Shown: positions 1 to 5,834 of the stretch, one piece after another
Layout: each line of letters begins with the position of its first letter
How positions within the stretch are numbered: the stretch's first letter is position 1
Assembly (NCBI GenBank): GCA_002299245.1
Contig: DBOI01000013.1
Span: forward strand, 37,110-42,943
Length of the DNA stretch: 5,834 nt
Source: Hydrogenovibrio sp. UBA650
GTDB taxonomy: Bacteria > Pseudomonadota > Gammaproteobacteria > Thiomicrospirales > Thiomicrospiraceae
Direction: 5' to 3'
Position numbers and translations under genes: made by a program
Notes under the pieces: generated by a model
Databases searched by the model: none
The model's input: only the letters and a program-made list of their open reading frames with translations
Told to the model about the DNA's origin: nothing

Positions 1-284
1 AACTGATGAAAATGGGCAATCTTAAGAATTTTCAAAGCAGATTCGCCGACATTTTCCAATGTAACCCGACTTTTATCCCCCTCGGTCTGCTCTCTAAGTA
101 ACAACAACATACCAAGTGCGGAACTATCAAGGTATTCAGTTTTTCTGAAGTCAATGGAAAAGCCAACATCTGCTTGATTGTGCTCATTACAAATCGCTTT
201 AAACTGCTCATAATGACTAACGTCAAAACTACTATCCAAAATAATGGAAACCTTGTTTTTTGCCTTATTTATCGAGTATTTCAT
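1..284 (-). CDS. STAS-domain protein, HsbA-like anti-sigma factor antagonist (partial, C-terminus off the left edge)
   Basis: The reverse strand is open from an ATG at 284 to the window edge (94 whole codons, no stop reached). Seen: a short hydrophobic first strand (VSIIL, residues 12-16), a second segment (VGFSIDF, 40-46), then the STAS signature YLDSSALGMLLLLRE at about 51-65, with Ser54/Ser55 where SpoIIAA-type proteins are phosphorylated. Family knowledge: single-domain STAS proteins of about 100 residues act as anti-anti-sigma factors, binding or releasing an anti-sigma factor according to the phosphorylation of that serine. The signature and length resemble Pseudomonas HsbA, which works with a response-regulator phosphatase (HsbR) and FlgM; this match is from memory. 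Only a few residues should be missing. The start is supported by GGAGAG ten bases upstream; an in-frame GTG 18 bases upstream is a less likely alternative. A partner kinase/phosphatase gene beyond the left edge is an inference. Confidence 0.82.
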   Translation of the reverse strand, partial: MKYSINKAKNKVSIILDSSFDVSHYEQFKAICNEHNQADVGFSIDFRKTEYLDSSALGMLLLLREQTEGDKSRVTLENVGESALKILKIAHFHQ

Positions 285-345
285 AGTAGAACAACTCTCC
301 ACAACAGTTAGCGTTTTCTGATTTAAGAACTGAATTTTTATGGGT

Positions 346-373
346 ATTATCCTAAACTACCATGCCACTCCAA
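346..373 (-). promoter_or_regulatory. Candidate promoter of the STAS gene
   Basis: On the minus strand a TTGGAG -35-like box (plus coordinates 368-373) lies 16 bases from a GATAAT -10-like box (346-351). Transcription would start near 339, giving a leader of about 55 bases before the ATG at 284. Both boxes deviate from the sigma-70 consensus, so this is only a candidate. An alternative sigma factor is also possible. Confidence 0.3.
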
Positions 374-472
374 CCAAGAGATAAATTTTGTTTTTTTAGA
401 TCATTTAGTAAACAGCTCTAAAACCCTGAAAAAACAGGCCAATCAGCCATATTATTTAAGCTCAAAAAACAC

Positions 473-478
473 TATAAT
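473..478 (+). promoter_or_regulatory. Candidate -10 box of the metG promoter
   Basis: A perfect TATAAT stands in AT-rich DNA about 110 bases upstream of the metG ATG, predicting transcription from about 485 and a leader of roughly 100 bases. No good TTGACA-like -35 box is present 16-18 bases upstream (the sequence there is TATTAT-like), and there is no extended TGn motif. The call rests on the -10 box and position alone. Confidence 0.4.
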
Positions 479-586
479 ATCGGCCTAACTATACCCTTTT
501 AAAACTGAATTAATTTAGTCACCTCTGAATTAGCCTTAAACCATTCAGTGTTGACTAGTCTAGATTATGAAAAATCGGAATTAAAA

Positions 587-2671
587 ATGTCACAATCGGC
601 ACAAAACAAAAGAAAAATTCTTGTCACCAGCGCACTGCCTTATGCCAATGGACCAATTCACCTTGGCCACCTGGTTGAGTATATCCAAACAGATATCTGG
701 ACCCGTTTTCAAAAGATGCGTGGACATGACTGTACCTATGTCTGTGCAGACGATGCGCATGGTACCCCAATTATGTTACGAGCACAGGCTGAAGGCATTA
801 CTCCTGAAGAGCTGATCGCTAAATCTTCGCAAGAGCATCAGGCTGACTTTGCCGGTTTTAATGTTGCATTTGACCACTACCACAGCACCAACTCTTCTGA
901 AAACAAAGAGTTGGCTGAGTACATCTACACTCAACTCAAAGACAAGGGTTATATCTCTAGAAAGAGCGTTACCCAAGCTTATGATCCTGAAAAAGAGATG
1001 TTCTTACCTGATCGTTTTGTTAAGGGAACTTGTCCAAAGTGTGATGCCGAAGACCAATACGGAGACAACTGTGAAGTTTGTGGTGAGACCTACAGTCCAA
1101 CCGATTTGATTAACCCTAAATCAGCGATTTCCGGGGCAACACCGATTGAAAAAGATTCTGACCACCTGTTCTTTGAACTTGGACAGTTTGAAGAAATGCT
1201 TAAGGATTGGACCCGTGCCGGTCACTTGCAACCGGAAATTGCCAACAAACTTGACGAATGGTTAAGCACAGGCCTACGCGGCTGGGATATCTCTCGCGAT
1301 GCACCTTATTTTGGTTTTGAAATCCCTGGTGAAAAGGACAAGTTTTTCTATGTCTGGCTAGATGCTCCGATTGGCTATATGTCGAGCTTCAAAGCCTACT
1401 GCGATAAACACGGCATCAACTTCGATGAGTACTGGCAGCAGGACTCGGAAGCAGAACTCTACCATTTCATTGGTAAAGACATTATCAACTTCCACGCCCT
1501 GTTCTGGCCAGCGATGTTGTCGGGCGCAGGTTTCCGTACACCTGATGCCGTCTATGCACATGGATTCCTCACTGTTGATGGCCAAAAGATGTCTAAATCG
1601 CGTGGTACCTTCATTATGGCAAAAACCTATTTGGAGCACTTAAACCCGGAGTATCTACGCTACTATTTTGCAGCCAAACTGAGCAGTCGTATCGATGATA
1701 TCGATCTCAACCTGGAAGACTTTGCTCAGCGTGTTAACTCTGACCTGGTTGGCAAAGTCGTCAATATTGCCAGTCGTTGCGCCGGGTTTGTAGTGAAAAA
1801 ATTCGACGGTAAACTCGCTAGCGAACTATCTGATTCTGCCCAAGCACTTTACGATAGCTTCACTCATGAATCAGAGATGATCGCCGAGCTTTATGAGAAG
1901 CGTGAATACGGCCATGCAATGCGTGAAATCATGGCGCTGGCCGACAAGGCTAACGAATATATAGCTGAAACCGCTCCATGGGTTCTGGCTAAAGAGGAAG
2001 GTAAGGAAGCCGAACTGCACGAATCGGTCAGTGTTGGTATCAACCTATTCCGTGTATTGATGAGTTATCTAGCTCCAGTTATACCAGAAACAGCTGATAA
2101 AGCTAAGAGCTTCCTCAACCTGGAAAGCTGGAATTGGGACGATATCCAGCAACCACTCCTGGGTCATGAAATCAACAAGTTCAAAGCTCTGATGACAAGA
2201 CTTGAAATGCCGGCTATCGAAAAGATGGTTGAAGCTTCTGCGGAATCTTTGGCTAAAGCTGGCTCCACAGCGCCGGATGGAAAGAAAGGTGATAAAAAGC
2301 CTGTCAAAAAACAGCTAGTTGCAGGCGAACTTGAACCTATTGCAGAGCAGATCACAATTGACGACTTTGCTAAAATCGACTTAAGGATTGCCAAGATTAT
2401 TAATGCCGAAGCGGTTCCTGAAGCTAACAAACTTTTGAAGCTGACCCTTGATATTGGCTTAGAACAGCGTCAGGTATTTGCCGGAATTAAGTCAGCATAC
2501 GAACCAGAGCAATTGATCGGTAAGCAGACCGTAATGGTCGCCAACTTGGCACCGCGCAAAATGCGTTTTGGAGTATCGGAAGGAATGGTTCTTGCAGCTG
2601 GTCCTGGAGGAGAAGATTTATATATTCTTAGCCCAGATCAAGGAGCACAACCAGGCATGCGGGTAAAATAA
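587..2671 (+). CDS. metG: Methionyl-tRNA synthetase
   Basis: Charges tRNA-Met with methionine using ATP, in the cytoplasm, for both initiator and elongator tRNAs. The 694-residue product is close to the 677 of E. coli MetG and alignable throughout. Seen: class I signature HLGH at 25-28; CADDAHGTP at 53-61; a zinc knuckle with Cys149, Cys152, Cys162 and Cys165; FYVWLDAPIGYM in the active-site half; KMSKS at 334-338, followed by the stem-contact and anticodon-binding helical region; a Lys/Gly/Pro-rich linker at about 545-585; and a C-terminal tRNA-binding/dimerisation OB fold (EMAP/Trbp111 type) from about 589, ending in LAPRKMRFGVSEGM and a final VK. The ATG at 587 was chosen because GGAA lies six bases upstream and the protein then begins like E. 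coli MetG. The frame is open back to a GTG at 548, but those 13 extra residues have no counterpart in E. coli. No missing catalytic residue or frameshift was seen. Confidence 0.98.
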   Translation: MSQSAQNKRKILVTSALPYANGPIHLGHLVEYIQTDIWTRFQKMRGHDCTYVCADDAHGTPIMLRAQAEGITPEELIAKSSQEHQADFAGFNVAFDHYHSTNSSENKELAEYIYTQLKDKGYISRKSVTQAYDPEKEMFLPDRFVKGTCPKCDAEDQYGDNCEVCGETYSPTDLINPKSAISGATPIEKDSDHLFFELGQFEEMLKDWTRAGHLQPEIANKLDEWLSTGLRGWDISRDAPYFGFEIPGEKDKFFYVWLDAPIGYMSSFKAYCDKHGINFDEYWQQDSEAELYHFIGKDIINFHALFWPAMLSGAGFRTPDAVYAHGFLTVDGQKMSKSRGTFIMAKTYLEHLNPEYLRYYFAAKLSSRIDDIDLNLEDFAQRVNSDLVGKVVNIASRCAGFVVKKFDGKLASELSDSAQALYDSFTHESEMIAELYEKREYGHAMREIMALADKANEYIAETAPWVLAKEEGKEAELHESVSVGINLFRVLMSYLAPVIPETADKAKSFLNLESWNWDDIQQPLLGHEINKFKALMTRLEMPAIEKMVEASAESLAKAGSTAPDGKKGDKKPVKKQLVAGELEPIAEQITIDDFAKIDLRIAKIINAEAVPEANKLLKLTLDIGLEQRQVFAGIKSAYEPEQLIGKQTVMVANLAPRKMRFGVSEGMVLAAGPGGEDLYILSPDQGAQPGMRVK

Positions 2672-2738
2672 TTTTATAAGGACATAAGTCGCAAACGAAT
2701 ACAACTTAACACCAGGCTAAAAAGGCAGTGCAAATTTA
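2672..2738 (+). other. metG-rsxA spacer without visible terminator
   Basis: This 67-base gap shows no GC-rich hairpin followed by a T run, so read-through from metG into the rsx genes is plausible. I also see no convincing -35/-10 pair. An in-frame TAA at 2718-2720 excludes any earlier start of rsxA. The only ribosome-binding-like string is AAAAAGG at 2719-2725, 13 bases from the ATG, which is longer than usual and suggests weak initiation of rsxA or translational help from upstream. Confidence 0.5.
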
Positions 2739-3314
2739 ATGCAAGAGTACATTCTGATTTTAATCAGTACAGTGTTGGTCAATAACTTCGTCTTGGTCAA
2801 ATTTTTGGGACTATGTCCATTTATGGGGGTCTCAAAGAAAACAGATCAGGCGCTTGGAATGGGGTTGGCAACCACATTTGTTCTGACTTTATCATCGGTA
2901 TTGAGCTATCTGATATACAACTATTTGCTTGAGCCCTTTGGTCTGCAATACCTGCAAACCATAGCGTTTATTTTGGCGATTGCTGCAGTGGTTGGATTTA
3001 CCGAGATGGCTATACACAAAACCAGTCCAGCACTGTATCAGGTTTTGGGAATCTATCTGCCGCTGATTACTACCAACTGTGCTGTTCTTGGGGTAGCTCT
3101 GCTAAACGTCGGCGAAAAAAATGATTTTATCGCTTCTGCGGTTTACGGATTTGGGGCAGCGGTTGGATTTACTCTGGTTATGGTTTTGTTTGCGGCATTG
3201 CGGGAGCGCATCGAAGTAGCTGATGTACCGGGTCCCTTTAAAGGTGCTCCAATTGCATTAATCACTGCCGGATTGATGTCCATGGCTTTTATGGGCTTTG
3301 GCGGATTGGTTTGA
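2739..3314 (+). CDS. rsxA: Rnf/Rsx electron transport complex membrane subunit A
   Basis: Integral inner-membrane subunit of the Rnf (Rsx) complex, homologous to RsxE and to the NqrD/NqrE subunits of Na+-translocating NADH:quinone reductase. The 191 residues (E. coli RsxA has 193) are almost wholly hydrophobic, with six likely membrane segments at about 5-25, 40-60, 70-92, 102-123, 133-154 and 170-190. Family landmarks seen: VLVNNFVLVKFLGLCPFMG near the N-terminus, TTNCAVLGVALLN at about 111-123, RERIEVADVP in the last cytoplasmic loop, and the ending ITAGLMSMAFMGFGGLV. Cys26 and Cys114 match the pair that, with equivalent cysteines in RsxE, holds a membrane-embedded [2Fe-2S] centre in characterised Rnf complexes. 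It is followed by rsxB after 21 bases. Homologues are named rnfA in bacteria where the complex feeds nitrogenase; the window does not show which role applies here. Confidence 0.97.
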   Translation: MQEYILILISTVLVNNFVLVKFLGLCPFMGVSKKTDQALGMGLATTFVLTLSSVLSYLIYNYLLEPFGLQYLQTIAFILAIAAVVGFTEMAIHKTSPALYQVLGIYLPLITTNCAVLGVALLNVGEKNDFIASAVYGFGAAVGFTLVMVLFAALRERIEVADVPGPFKGAPIALITAGLMSMAFMGFGGLV

Positions 3315-3335
3315 TAACTGTCATGAGGATAATGG

Positions 3336-3908
3336 ATGCTTGAAGCAATTCTGATATTCATTGGCCTGGCAATTCTGTTCGGACTTTTGCTGGGTTACGC
3401 CTCTATTCGATTCCAGATCGAAGGCAACCCTGTGGCTGATCAAATCGATAAAATTCTGCCGCAGACCCAGTGCGGTCAATGCGGTTATCCCGGATGTCGC
3501 CCCTACGCAGATGCACTCGCTGAAGGGGGGTCTGAAGTCAACCTCTGCATTCCCGGTGGCAATGAGGTCATGTTACAAATTTCAGAAATAACAGGCCTCG
3601 AACCCAAAGAGATGGATGAAGTTGTCGATGACAACAAACCTAAAGAACTCGCTCATATTAATGAAGATCTCTGTATTGGCTGTACCCTCTGTATTCGCGA
3701 ATGCCCTGTTGACGCCATTCTAGGCGCCACAAAACTTATGCACACCGTAATTGAAAAAGAGTGTACCGGCTGCGAAAAATGTGTACCAGTGTGCCCGGTT
3801 GACTGTATTGATATGCAACCTGTTCCACTGACAATGCGCAACTGGAAATGGCCTGAACCCGGGGTCTATCCACTCGCCGCGTCAAAGACTGAAGGGGATG
3901 CTGCATGA
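3336..3908 (+). CDS. rsxB: Rnf/Rsx electron transport complex iron-sulfur subunit B
   Basis: Membrane-anchored ferredoxin-like subunit passing electrons between RsxC and the ferredoxin/membrane side of the complex. The 190 residues (E. coli has 192) begin with one hydrophobic anchor at about 4-22. Next comes the 4Fe-4S (ASC) domain with Cys46, Cys49, Cys54 and Cys71 in the recognisable QCGQCGYPGCRPYA context. Then follow two ferredoxin motifs: Cys113, 116, 119 and 123 (CIGCTLCIRECP), and Cys143, 146, 149 and 153 (CTGCEKCVPVCP). All twelve expected ligands are present, which implies three 4Fe-4S clusters. The chosen ATG has GAGG seven bases upstream; another ATG at 3332 is out of frame and stops at once. 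The stop codon overlaps the rsxC start, a sign of translational coupling. The C-terminal tail after NWKW differs from E. coli, as is usual in this family. Confidence 0.97.
   Translation: MLEAILIFIGLAILFGLLLGYASIRFQIEGNPVADQIDKILPQTQCGQCGYPGCRPYADALAEGGSEVNLCIPGGNEVMLQISEITGLEPKEMDEVVDDNKPKELAHINEDLCIGCTLCIRECPVDAILGATKLMHTVIEKECTGCEKCVPVCPVDCIDMQPVPLTMRNWKWPEPGVYPLAASKTEGDAA
3892..3898 (+). promoter_or_regulatory. Strong ribosome binding site of rsxC inside the end of rsxB
   Basis: AAGGGGA ends six bases before the rsxC ATG at 3905. It settles the rsxC start at the ATGA overlap rather than at a later codon. Confidence 0.75.
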
Positions 3909-5834
3909 GCACCCTGGTTGAGAGCATCATCAATAAAATTGCGCCTATTTATCCGCAGGCAAAACGCTGGCTGCACAGTTTCAATGGTGGCGTTTTTCCA
4001 AATTATCATAAAGAGATCTCATCCAACCAGCCGGTCCACGATCTTTACATTCCGCAACGCCTTATTCTGCCACTGCAACAGCAAGTAGGCTTAAAAGCAG
4101 AGGTCTTAGTTTCTGTTGGCGAAAAAGTTAAAAAGAACCAACTCATTGCACGCTCAAGTAAAGATGCTAAAACGAACCTCGTAGTGCCTATTCATGCTCC
4201 AACCTCAGGGGAAATCATTGCAATTGAACCTCGCACCCTGCCACACCCTTCTGGCCTGCAAGATTTATCAATTGTGCTTCAACCAGACCAAAGACACGAT
4301 GCAATTGACAATGTCCTTGAAGTCTCCGGTGAGAACCCGACCTCTCCAGCAGAATTAAAAGAGATTATCCTTCGTGCAGGTATTGTTGGTATGGGTGGAG
4401 CAGGCTTTCCGACCTATGCCAAACTACCAAATGAGGCCGGTAAAATTCACACTCTTCTGGTTAATGGCGCCGAATGTGAGCCATTTATAAGCTGCGACGA
4501 TCTTCTAATGCAAACCGAGGCAGAGCAAATCGTCCAAGGCGCATTGATCACCGCTGAGGTTCTCGGTTCGGAAAAAATCATCTGCGGAATAGAGACGAAT
4601 AAGCCCTCTGCTATTCGAGCAATAAAAAAAGCGGCGCGGGACACCATTGTAGAAGTTCAAGCAGTTCAAACTGTCTATCCGATGGGAGGCCAAAAACAGC
4701 TTACCAAGGAACTCACTGGTATTGAAATTCCATATAAAGCTCATGCGGTAGATTTGGGCTTGTTGATGATGAATGTTGCAACCTTTGCCTCAATCTATAA
4801 GGCAGTTCGATTTGGTGAGCCCTTAACCTCAAGAATGGTAAGTGTTACCGGGTTAGGACTGGATAAACCTTTCAATATTCCCGCTCTGATCGGGACTCCA
4901 TTTATTGAACTCGCTAATCTTGCCAAACCAAAAACTAAGCTCAACTACCCTCTGGTAATGGGTGGACCTATGATGGGTTTTGCAGTGCATGACCATCAAG
5001 TTCCGGTAATAAAAACCACTAACTGTATTTTGGTTAATCCACCACAACCTGTAGAAATGCAGATGCCCTGTATACGCTGCGGAGCCTGTATGGATGCCTG
5101 CCCTATCAATCTACTGCCGCAACAGATGTACTGGCATAGCCAGGGTCGTGAATTTGATAAAGTCGAAAAACTAAACCTGTTTGACTGCATTGAGTGTGGC
5201 TGTTGCAGCTATGTCTGTCCCAGCAACATCCCTCTGGTACAGTACTACCGCAATGCTAAATCAGAGATCAAAGAGATTAAAGCTGAAGAAAAAGCGGTTG
5301 AATTAGCTAAACAACGCCACGAGTTTAAATTGGCTCGTATTGAACGAGAACAACAGGAACGAGAAGCTAAGCTCAGAGCCAAAAAAGAAGCCGTTAAAAA
5401 ACAAGCAGGAAGCTCAACCCAAAAACCTATTGCTGAGTCCAACGATAAACCAAAATCTTCTAAAGCTTCCGCTGCGGCTGCGGCCGCTAGAGCCGCCGCA
5501 GCCAAAAGAGCTTCAGCGGGCAAGGCAGATTCTAACAAAGCAATACCCGCCGCACGCAGAAAAGCCATTGAAGCGGCGCAAAAAGCTGCCAATAACGAAA
5601 CCATGCCAACCACCAAGGCAAAAAGCCAAGGCGCTGCTAAAGCTGCAGCTGCGAAGGCCGCAGCAATGGCTGCGGCAAAGAAACGTGCTCAGGATAAAAA
5701 TTCTGAGTCTGCTGATAGCGCAACCGAAGTGGACACGGCAACGTCAAAAGACCCTAAAGCTGCGGCGATAGCCGCTGCAAAGAAACGTGCTCAAGCAAAA
5801 AAAGCCGAGTCGGCCGCTGAAGCTAATGAAACAC
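3905..5834 (+). CDS. rsxC: Rnf/Rsx electron transport complex NADH/flavin subunit C (partial, 3' end off the right edge)
   Basis: Cytoplasmic-face subunit that binds NADH and FMN and exchanges electrons with RsxB. The frame is open for 643 codons to the window edge without a stop. Seen in order: FNGG near residue 28; a lipoyl-like fold with VPIHAPTSGE (about 94-103); the 51-kDa-type nucleotide/flavin region with GMGGAGFPT (162-170) and NGAECEP (187-193); an SLBB-like stretch from about 305; MGGPMMG (352-358); and two 4Fe-4S motifs, Cys389/392/395/399 and Cys428/431/434/438, with an extra Cys433. After VCPSNIPLVQYYR comes a charged, probably coiled-coil segment (about 451-510). From about 519 a long Ala/Lys-rich, low-complexity tail follows and is still running at the edge. 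E. coli RsxC (740 residues) also carries an Ala-rich repetitive tail, so this is a family trait rather than damage. The N-terminus is about ten residues longer than in E. coli. rsxD, rsxG and rsxE probably follow. Confidence 0.96.
   Translation, partial: MSTLVESIINKIAPIYPQAKRWLHSFNGGVFPNYHKEISSNQPVHDLYIPQRLILPLQQQVGLKAEVLVSVGEKVKKNQLIARSSKDAKTNLVVPIHAPTSGEIIAIEPRTLPHPSGLQDLSIVLQPDQRHDAIDNVLEVSGENPTSPAELKEIILRAGIVGMGGAGFPTYAKLPNEAGKIHTLLVNGAECEPFISCDDLLMQTEAEQIVQGALITAEVLGSEKIICGIETNKPSAIRAIKKAARDTIVEVQAVQTVYPMGGQKQLTKELTGIEIPYKAHAVDLGLLMMNVATFASIYKAVRFGEPLTSRMVSVTGLGLDKPFNIPALIGTPFIELANLAKPKTKLNYPLVMGGPMMGFAVHDHQVPVIKTTNCILVNPPQPVEMQMPCIRCGACMDACPINLLPQQMYWHSQGREFDKVEKLNLFDCIECGCCSYVCPSNIPLVQYYRNAKSEIKEIKAEEKAVELAKQRHEFKLARIEREQQEREAKLRAKKEAVKKQAGSSTQKPIAESNDKPKSSKASAAAAAARAAAAKRASAGKADSNKAIPAARRKAIEAAQKAANNETMPTTKAKSQGAAKAAAAKAAAMAAAKKRAQDKNSESADSATEVDTATSKDPKAAAIAAAKKRAQAKKAESAAEANET
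5459..5834 (+). repeat. Ala/Lys-rich low-complexity tail of RsxC with an internal imperfect repeat
   Basis: The coding DNA here is dominated by GCN and AAR codons. The clearest unit is KAAA(M/I)AAAKKRAQ, which occurs twice. Its DNA core of 17 identical bases lies at 5675-5691 and 5777-5793, 102 bases (34 codons) apart, in the same frame. The residues between copies (rich in Ser, Asp, Thr and Glu) are not repeated within the window. Earlier Ala runs around 5470-5515 look like degenerate members. More copies may lie past the right edge, since similar tails in other gammaproteobacterial RsxC proteins carry several. Confidence 0.75.

Larger units (their letters stand above)
285..586. other. AT-rich divergent intergenic region between the STAS gene and metG
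   Basis: About 300 bases without a convincing gene. It is visibly richer in A and T than the flanking coding DNA and must carry the start signals for both divergent genes. It holds a consensus-like -10 box for metG and a weaker promoter candidate for the leftward gene, described separately. I see no tRNA, no strong hairpin followed by a T run, and no riboswitch or T-box that I can recognise. A short CCTG/CAGG stem around 425-438 is too small to call a terminator. The octamer CTGAATTA occurs twice, at 505-512 and 525-532, exactly 20 bases apart. Confidence 0.7.

Noticed and set aside
32..226. Minus-strand 64-residue open frame
   Set aside because: It lies in a different frame inside the STAS gene, which has clear family signatures in its own frame.
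425..438. CCTG-AAAAAA-CAGG possible hairpin in the intergenic region
   Set aside because: A four-base-pair stem with no following T run is too weak for a terminator, and it lies between divergent genes where none is required.
490..495. TATACC as an alternative -10 box for metG
   Set aside because: It matches the consensus less well than the TATAAT at 473-478 and has no -35-like partner.
1358..1643. Overlapping 93-residue open frames on both strands within metG
   Set aside because: Both overlap the conserved catalytic region of MetG in other frames and show no domain or ribosome site.
5245..5616. Minus-strand 123-residue alanine- and leucine-rich open frame
   Set aside because: It is an antisense shadow of the Ala/Lys-rich rsxC tail; GC-rich Ala codons read as Ala/Ser/Leu on the other strand and suppress stops.
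5340..5771. Plus-strand 143-residue open frame rich in Lys, Pro, Leu and Gln
   Set aside because: A frame-shifted reading of the rsxC repeat region with biased composition and no recognisable domain; the rsxC frame stays open throughout.

Overview
The window looks like ordinary chromosomal DNA of a gammaproteobacterium with moderate GC content. MetG, RsxA and RsxB align residue by residue with my memory of the Escherichia coli proteins. The genus cannot be fixed by reading. A marine or sulfur/methylotroph-type gammaproteobacterium (Thiotrichales or similar) is a guess from the AT-leaning intergenic DNA and the metG-rsx order.

Layout: a small STAS-domain gene runs leftward off the window (1-284, minus strand). 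It resembles HsbA-type anti-sigma factor antagonists and is cut at its C-terminus. An AT-rich divergent intergenic region of about 300 bases follows. It holds a good -10 box facing metG and a weaker candidate promoter facing the STAS gene. Then come four collinear plus-strand features: metG (methionyl-tRNA synthetase, complete), a 67-base gap without an obvious terminator, rsxA/rnfA (complete), rsxB/rnfB (complete) and rsxC/rnfC (start present, running off the right edge). rsxA to rsxB are 21 bases apart, and rsxB to rsxC overlap in an ATGA.

How the genes work together: RsxA, RsxB and RsxC are the first three subunits of the Rnf/Rsx membrane electron-transfer complex. It moves electrons between NADH and ferredoxin-type carriers coupled to ion movement, and in E. 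coli it keeps SoxR reduced. RsxC is the cytoplasmic NADH/flavin entry subunit, RsxB the iron-sulfur wire, and RsxA one of two homologous membrane subunits. rsxD, rsxG and rsxE are expected just beyond the right edge. MetG charges tRNA-Met and has no direct functional link to Rsx, but shares its orientation and possibly its transcript.

I found no mobile element, CRISPR array, RNA gene or clearly new system. The most notable items are the long Ala/Lys-rich repetitive tail of RsxC, the metG-rsx linkage, and the HsbA-like STAS gene placed next to them.
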